Source: Parambassis ranga
Lineage: Eukaryota; Chordata; Actinopteri; Ambassidae
Length of the DNA: 64,000 bases
Direction: 5' to 3'
NCBI RefSeq assembly: GCF_900634625.1
Contig: NC_041023.1
Span: 28,945,375 to 29,009,374 of the forward strand
Under the pieces are notes generated by a model. The model was not told the origin of the DNA, made no database searches, and saw only the letters and a program-made list of their open reading frames with translations. Positions 56,787-64,000 of this stretch are shown in pieces. The position numbers and the translations under genes are program-made. Every line of letters starts with the position of its first letter. The first letter of the stretch is position 1.

Positions 56787-59700
56787 CAGCATACTGCTCT
56801 GAGCGGTTTTGTAGCAGGAACATATTACTATTAATCATCTTCCAAATAAGTGCTGAATATGTGATACACATTTCATGGTACTGAAATATTTCCTGTAAAA
56901 TCTCTGGTTAACACTTTACTGGTCAGTACAGTTATTGAAGGGGTAACACCTAACAAGCCTGAGCTTGTTACACATATTGTCTCCTACAACAAGCTTCCTT
57001 ACTGTTAAAAACACACCCGATAACTGTGCTCAGATGGAAACCTGTTTTGATTATAAGGCTTTCTTCCTGAGGTTACAGGACAAACTTTAGGGAATTCAGA
57101 CACAGGATGCACTCGACAATGGATCTCCCCATCAGAACAACAGCTAAAACTACACCTATAGAAATATTTTTATGTTGTTCTGTTTACTTCTCTCTAAAGA
57201 AAACCGACTAGACAAGCTAAGTTGGATTAATTGTAAGAAAAGAACTAAACCAAACTCAAACTGCCTCATTAGCTCACCTCAGGATCAGATGGTGCTTAGG
57301 AAGAGTGTTGAAGGATTGGTATGTGCGTGCACACACACAGAAATGACTACAAGATTGCGCACAAATCCTATGAAGTCAGCACAGAACACAGATATGATTC
57401 ATGGGTTGTGTTTGTTATACACTCTTCTTCTCCTTTTCTTCTTCTTCCATCTGACTACTAATCTATCATCTTTTTGAAGGTCTTAGTCAATGGACCCCTT
57501 AAATGACCCAAACGCTGACCCTAAATCTGACCTTAGACCCCTCTCCTCAATAGGACCCTCAATCCCGCTCCCTGAATCGGTGCACGTGCATGCTTCCAAG
57601 CACGTCTCATGGTGATGGTTGAATGAATGTGACTTTTTATGCTTGATGTATGTATATTTAACAGCATATCTGCACAAACATATATGGAAGATTATATAAG
57701 TTAGTATATTAGTTAGATTCAACATCTATGTGACGTTTGACAACAAGTATAATGAATGGCATTTTGTTGGTGACTATAATTGTCTAAAAGAGGTTGCAAA
57801 TACTTCATGAATGGTTCAAAAAGTGAATTCATTGTGATATGTAGGTATGTCGATCCAAAGATTGTGTGAAGTGAAGGGAGTACATAAAAAAAAACATTGC
57901 ATATGTGAAAGCTGTGGTGGTAGAGCTTAAAAAGTAAATGGAGCAAGGGAGCTAGTAAGAGCTAAGCAGTAAATCAGTGAAATAAAATGTAATTTTCCAT
58001 GCAACCATCCAGGAAGAAGCTGATATGATGGATGTGAATACAGCCAGGGAGCAGCTTGGCCAAGTGTTTGGCTAGTCACGGCAGTATTGAATGACTTAGA
58101 TCAGGTGCAAAAAAAAAAAAAAAACAACTTGATCAGGACATCCCTAGATAGACAGTTATTGGTTGTGGCCCAAAATTACCAACTAGGGAAACTAGCTATC
58201 ATAACAGAGTGCCCACAGATGCTCCTTGGTTTACATATTTAAAGCATCATTTAGAAACACTGCTGCATTGCTTCAGCAGTATTGTTGATGTCGTTTTTTT
58301 CCCCTTTCTATTTCCCTCAGGCCACCTCAACCTGAAGCGATAAATACTTTTTCCACATATTAAGTTTGCATTTTGAGCCAGTAAAGTTGCCAAGTTTTGC
58401 AGACAGAGGTTTTTAGACTTATATCAATATTGATATTTCGGAATCTGGTAACAATATTTTGAGCAATATAAAACTTTTATACAGTTTTACAGGCAGCCAT
58501 ATGGCTGACATGTCCTTTCATTGACCTGTGCTGTTGCTACAGCTGATACTAATGGAGCAGACATGAACTGTGCAACTGAAATAAACAGCAGAGAGAAGTC
58601 GCAGAAAACAATAGATGTTGTACACATATTTAAATCTGGCAACAACCAACCAGTTACTTCCATGTTTAACCAGGAAGCAGTTGTTAGAGAGAAGTTTGGA
58701 GGCTGTGTGGGAGTTTCAAGAGACTGCTTGATGAATGGAGGCCATGGATGTTCGTGGTCTCCCCATTCAGGGAGAAACACTCAGTTTATTGGGGTGAAAG
58801 TAATTTGAATATGATCCAGATGCATTCATGTGTAGAAGAAAAGAGAAGAGATGAGATGAAATGAGAAAAGAAGAGAAGAGGATAGGAGAGAAGAAGAGAA
58901 GATGGTAAATTAAAAACAAAAAAAAAGCTGAGCTGAAAATATGAATCATGCGCTGCTGCTGCTGTTGCTTCTGCTAACACCTCCAGCCCACGAGACTGCT
59001 ATTTATAGACAGAGAGACAGAAAGGAGAGAGAGGAAGACAGGTCCAGAGACGAACTACATTACACTGAGACAGCTGGAAGAACAGTGAAAGACTGAGCCG
59101 AAAAGCAGACAAGAAAGGACAGAGTTAAAAAAAGGGAGTGAGAGAGTGGAGCGAGGCAGGGAGATGGACGAATGATTGCGCACCAGACTGAGAAAATACC
59201 AGGGTCAAACTGTGGTCGTCTGGAGGATGGATGGAATGAAAAATCCAAAAGACAAAAAAAAAAAAAAAAACGTGGAGAAAGAGCACCAGGATGATGGAGG
59301 AAATCTTAACCTATTGTGGTTTTCCGAGAAATGCACCTCAGACAGGTGGATACTGAGTCAGAGCTAAGTCTGTGGGAAAAAGGCAGAATGCCAACAGCAG
59401 TCCTGGTGAGAGGAGTTCTGGTGGCATCAATCAAGATACAGCCTGTCTGATTACAGTACAGAGAGTCTAGTGCCACATACTGCCAGAACAGCTTTGTTAT
59501 AGGATCGTCCTTAGGCTTTCCATAGACATACATGGAAAGCATAAGGCAGCAAGAGCAAAGACTCAACTTTATCAACACACACCCTCAAAAACACTCATGC
59601 ACACGACACAAATAAAAAGCACATTTGGCTCCCTGGTTGGAAACTGTTTGCCAAACCCCTTTACAAAAGCAGGTGTGTATGTGTGTGTAAGTCTGCATAC

Positions 59701-60932
59701 TATTTATTCACACTGTATAAAAAGATAGGATTAAAGAACAAGCACCTATCGCTCAATTTTATTTAACATGGGAGACAGACTTGCTGACACAACCTGTTAG
59801 GTTAACCAGAAGATAACAAAAGGCCAGAACAAAGAGGAAACAAGTTATAAATAGATTTTTTTTAAAAGAATAGATATGAATCATGAGAAGCTACTCCCAT
59901 GAACAACTCCAAGATACCTGAGAAACCCAGGAAAAAAACAGATAAAAATATCAAATCCTCACAGACATGTTGAGGCAGGGTGGGTGATACGTCATCGTGA
60001 ACCGTTACATGCTCATCCCCACAAACACATTTACCTATTGCTCAATATTTAACCAAACCTTGCCAATAAAAATCACAGGTATCGCTGCTGAAAGGTGGGC
60101 ATCCACAAACAAACACAAACATGTGGCATTTTCCACAGCAGCTTCACTGATGTTTATGTTCATTGCATGCACACAGATGGATTTTAATATGTCAGTCTAG
60201 TGCTTCAATACAAATAGCACCATTTCAAAGTAGTTCCCTGGTCTCTTCCTTCACTCTGACCTAAAGTTCCCTCAGCTGCCTCCCTTTCTTCGCTACGTTT
60301 CCCTTTTTTTAGCAGCTGGTGAACTGAAACAGAGCTAATGTTTGGGCTAATTAAGGACTTTCCCCAACACTGCAGTTAGAGCAGATTTGCTGTTTCAACA
60401 AAAAGGAAGCCTTCTAAAGAGTTTAGAGTTAAATCCACCCTAAAATGAGCTGGAAGACACTGCAGTTCTTCACTTTCAACTCACATCCCACCCCATAACA
60501 AAAGATAGGCTCTGTTGATAGTATAATCACATATTTAGAGATATTGAACACCCAAATGGTTCACAATGATTTTGAAGAAGCAAAAATATTAACACAAAAA
60601 AAGAGAGAAAAAAAGTCATATAGTCAAAATAATCTCAACAATTTCTAGCCAGGAGCTCATCATATGCTAAATATTAGGTGGTCATTTTTTATGTTTACTA
60701 ACTAGCATAAATGCTAACGTGTAGCATACAACAGCAGGGTTTCCACCAAAAAAGTCAGGACCGGCCCAGGAACAAGCAAGGATTCCAGGATGCATCTGTA
60801 CACCTACACACATGATGAAAGGTTTATTAGTTCCTGTAAACATACAGGCCTCATTGCCCCAGCCAATAGTTCCTGCAGTAGAAAAAGGCCTGCAATGTCT
60901 GTGACAATAACCCAAGATGGCTGTACTGACAA

Positions 60933-61304
60933 TTAAAGGTAGGGTAGGAGATTTCCTTCTGATGCACTTTTTGTTATATTAGTGTAACTTCTCTTTACAA
61001 TCCGATAGCAACCGATTAGTTCGGCAGTTTCGCTTTAAAACGAAGAATATTAATAATCTGTGGAAGATATAAAACGCTAAACACATCCGTCAATCCTCCG
61101 GGTGGACCCTGCGCGTAGTATTGGCTGGTTGTCACTCTCTTCCTGCTCTGCGCGCAGCAGAGAGGTACGCGCATGATGGCTGAAGTCACAGACTCGTTGG
61201 GAGGCGTGGCTTCGGAGTGAGCTCCGAGAGAAAGGGGCGTGTGTTTACTTCCAAAATCTGGCTGACTCTCACTGAGTTTTCAAAATCTCCTACCCTACCT
61301 TTAA
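60933..61304. mobile_element. MITE with inverted termini and TTAA ends
   Basis: A 372-bp element begins TTAAAGGTAGGGTAGGAGAT and ends with its exact reverse complement; the perfect inverted repeat is 22 bp. The outermost TTAA at both ends could be a piggyBac-like target-site duplication or part of the termini. The interior is clearly more GC- and CpG-rich (GCGCGTAG, CTGCGCGCAGCAG) than the host intron and encodes no transposase, so it is a non-autonomous element. Confidence 0.85.
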
Positions 61305-62852
61305 TCTGCTCACTTGCTGCATTTCAAATTGAGGATAGGCTAACGTCTTTTCTCAATTAAAATGATGTTCATGTTTTGCTCAACAGGAGTTGCTAATGAG
61401 CTTCCAACCAAGCATTTGATTAATTATTTGCACTTTTACAAAACCATCCTAGCAGCATTTATACCAATACAAAGTGCCATTCACAGCCTCACCAGACCAA
61501 AGAAAAATATAAAAAGGAATCCCCTTACTTTCTGGTGAAAGTACTTAAAAGACTATCACAGTCCTGTGCTGATCAATCCGCCAACGGAAGGAAACAGAGT
61601 AAAAGCATACCAAAACCGTGTATATGGTTAGACACAGGTAGCAGATAGCTGGTGGCTGACCACATTTCTTGAAATATATCTCTTAACATACTGAAATTGC
61701 TCCTTGCACAGTGTCTGTGTGCACAAGCAGTAACCACAGAGCGCGGAAGTTCTGTAGACTGTGAGGTGTCACCGCCACCTGCAACTTAAAGATTACAACA
61801 TTTGCATGCTTCTTAGTGTCAAGTGCATGTAGCAAACATGCTAACTTCATTACATTTGAAAAAAAAAATACACCTTGTGAAAAAACGTTTGAAGCTGTTC
61901 TTTGGTCAGCATGTGAAGATACATAAACACCCAAACCCGTTTGTCTGCAAACAAAGCCACATGGCTAGGCATGCGTGCATACCTCCCACACATCAAACAC
62001 ACATGCAGAGGCTTGGTGAGATATTATGAATTTGAAATACAAACATAATACACAAGGCGCTATTGAGGTTTGTGTGTTTATAGAAGAATAATCCTTGAGT
62101 ATTCCTTGACCTGCCCAGTTTTTTTTTAACTAAATGGCTAACTAATCAACATTTAAGCTAAACCCTCTCGTTTAGTGCTGCTGTGGATAGTTGGAAGGGC
62201 TGATGTGCACCCTTATGCAAAAGCCCCAAGGCAAGGGAGCATCTGGCTATTGAATATACTGTACAATGGAGCAGACAATGCTTCCAAGTAGGTTGAATGG
62301 GACTGCCGTCAGACCACAGGGGGATCTACAGTCCATTACCTTCTAAAGCTGCCCATTAACTTTCTGTCTCACTCTCCCTGTCTGTGTCGCCCTCTCTCAC
62401 CTCACTTACTGCCCCGGCCATTCTCTCTCTCTCTCTCTGACTATGTCTGCATGGCTCTTTTTATCTCTGCCTCTCTCTGTCTGTCTACATTTATCTCTGC
62501 AGATATCACACTCTCATTCCGGTTTGTTTGTCATCACTTACTGCCTGGCTCTCTTTGTGCCCTTGTCTCTGCTCCCTTTGCTGCTCATTTATATATATAG
62601 CTCAAGGGGTTTCATTGAGAATCAAACCATTTCTTGGTATCTATACGTCTCCCCCTGCCTTTTCCATCCAAAGTTGCATTACAAGCTGTTTGTACAACAC
62701 ACCGGGATGGCCGTCTTTATGACATGTACAGTAACTGCATTAGCTAACTGCATTAGGTTGCACAGATGCAACCACACATGCGCACTCAGCAGCCGAGCAA
62801 GAGATATTTCAAATCAAATATTGATGCAGAGGCTTTCAGACAAGCCCAGGGA

Positions 62853-62885
<33 letters not shown>
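62853..62885. repeat. (CA)n microsatellite
   Basis: About 16 CA units in intron 1. Confidence 0.96.
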
Positions 62886-62888
<3 letters not shown>

Positions 62889-64000
62889 AAACCCCTCAAA
62901 TGCTATAAAACAGCCCCAGTCCCACCCGTACACACCAGACAAAAGAGGCTCATAACTCTTTTTTCTTCCTTTTGCATTTCTCCATCTCTCTATTTGCCTC
63001 ATCAGTGTTTCCCTTGCTTGTTCAGCACAGCCCCCTTTACGGTGTAGCTAAGCCAGAGTCAACAACAGGGTGACAGAGGTGGGCTGTTTATCACTGACAT
63101 TACAATGAATAGACAACACAACGCAACCCAACACACTTTCACAAACACAAAGGGAGGACAACAGTAAACAAACAGACCTGACCTCTCAGTCAACTCTGCT
63201 TTGTTATAATTTGTGTGCTTTTCCACACGTGAGCAGGAAAGACGGGTGGGACAGTGTGTTTTTTTTATGGGCTAAAATGGTCATTTGTTTTCTCACATGT
63301 TCCATTCATAACAACTCTATACAGCTATCAGAGTATAAAATCCCATTTTGTGTTTCCTTAATAACAATATTCAGTACTGTAGTGGAAAATAGGGGTGTGA
63401 TTTTTCATTGCTCTGCAACAAACCAATATCAATCAATATCAACTTCTGTTAGAAATGCCTTTATTTTGAAATTCCAGTGGCTCACCCGTGTGACCACTTC
63501 CCTACGCTTCTTCCAAAAGCAGTCTTAGCTAGCAAAGGCAATGGACAGAATATTTACTCCCATCTAAGGAGCAGCAGCTATAAATCAAGATGGATGATGA
63601 TTCTGTGAGAGGCTTTGTGTGTGGGGGCACCGGCAGTTGCCGTCTTTGCAGTGCCAGAGGCCAATACGCCTATAAACACATTTTTGCTACTACTACTACT
63701 ACTGTTTGTAGCCAGCCTCTAGAAGCCATTTGAAGAACTGCAGTTTTTGGCATTAGCTTCCTTTTTTAGTTCGGGAAGTTGTACACTCACGTGCAGATAT
63801 GTGTAACTACTAACTTTTTTGTGTATGGTCATTAGTGGCCAAAGTTTCCACTCAATTTCTTGAGTGGTGCTCAACACATGTTGCCGATCCAGCCCATGAT
63901 TGTTATGAGCAAGAATGGGCTTTTTTCACATTAGCCATTATGACCCGTTATATTGGGGAAATCACAGATGTTACTAATCACATTAACAAAGGCTCCTTTC

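Larger units (their letters stand above)
43790..64000 (-). other. wnk1: wnk1 intron 1 (part), 20 kb or more
   Basis: From the exon 2 acceptor to the window end I see no exon encoding the glycine loop or VEVAWCELQ-type sequence, so exon 1 must be further right. The region is AT-rich intronic DNA with CA/TG runs, a CCCCT-rich tract (48650-48691), a hairpin (56752-56786) and a TTAA-flanked MITE (60933-61304). A very long first intron is also typical of mammalian WNK1. Confidence 0.7.

Noticed and set aside
1..64000. CRISPR, phage, operon, tRNA or rRNA genes
   Set aside because: None seen; the architecture is that of a vertebrate intron-exon gene.

Overview
This is a stretch of vertebrate, almost certainly teleost fish, nuclear DNA. 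It is AT-leaning, has many CA/TG microsatellites, short exons split by long introns, GT-AG splice sites and a fish-type inverted-repeat transposon. No bacterial operon, CRISPR array or phage-like system is present.

About half of the window (10710-43789) is one minus-strand gene, the serine/threonine kinase WNK1 (with-no-lysine kinase 1). I traced 34 coding exons by hand, called exon 2 to exon 35, from the second exon of the kinase domain to the stop codon. All phases agree and the pieces sum to 7329 nt, which is 2442 codons plus stop. Exon 1 (N-terminus, glycine loop and the WNK catalytic lysine) is not visible and should lie beyond base 64000, so 43790-64000 reads as the long first intron. 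In order the protein has: the kinase domain (exons 2-6), the first autoinhibitory PF1 domain (6-8), an acidic segment at the place of the KLHL3 degron (9), long Ser/Pro/Gln-rich disordered parts including a 1.5-kb exon homologous to the mammalian neuronal HSN2 exon (12), the second PF2 domain (17-19), RFxV docking motifs for the SPAK/OSR1 kinases (21 and 27-29), a C-terminal coiled coil (29-30), a basic patch (31) and a conserved tail ending in NLRTT (33-35).

Below the stop codon, 6350-10709 is a probable 3' UTR of about 4.4 kb, ending at tandem AATAAA signals near 6364-6373 (minus strand). The interval 1250-6350 is repeat-rich intergenic DNA with a perfect 18-bp-arm palindrome and a TATAC array. 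A CpG-containing patch at about 840-1245, with a strong minus-strand splice donor, may be the promoter and first exon of the next gene to the left. By synteny with mammals (WNK1, RAD52, ERC1) that could be erc1, but the sequence does not prove it.

Points most worth checking: a degraded KLHL3-binding acidic motif; two RFxV docking motifs assembled exactly across splice junctions, so that exon 28 is a frame-neutral, motif-preserving cassette; a GC-AG intron inside the autoinhibitory domain; a four-cysteine cluster made by the exon 22/23 junction; and a G13 tract beginning 5 nt after the stop codon.
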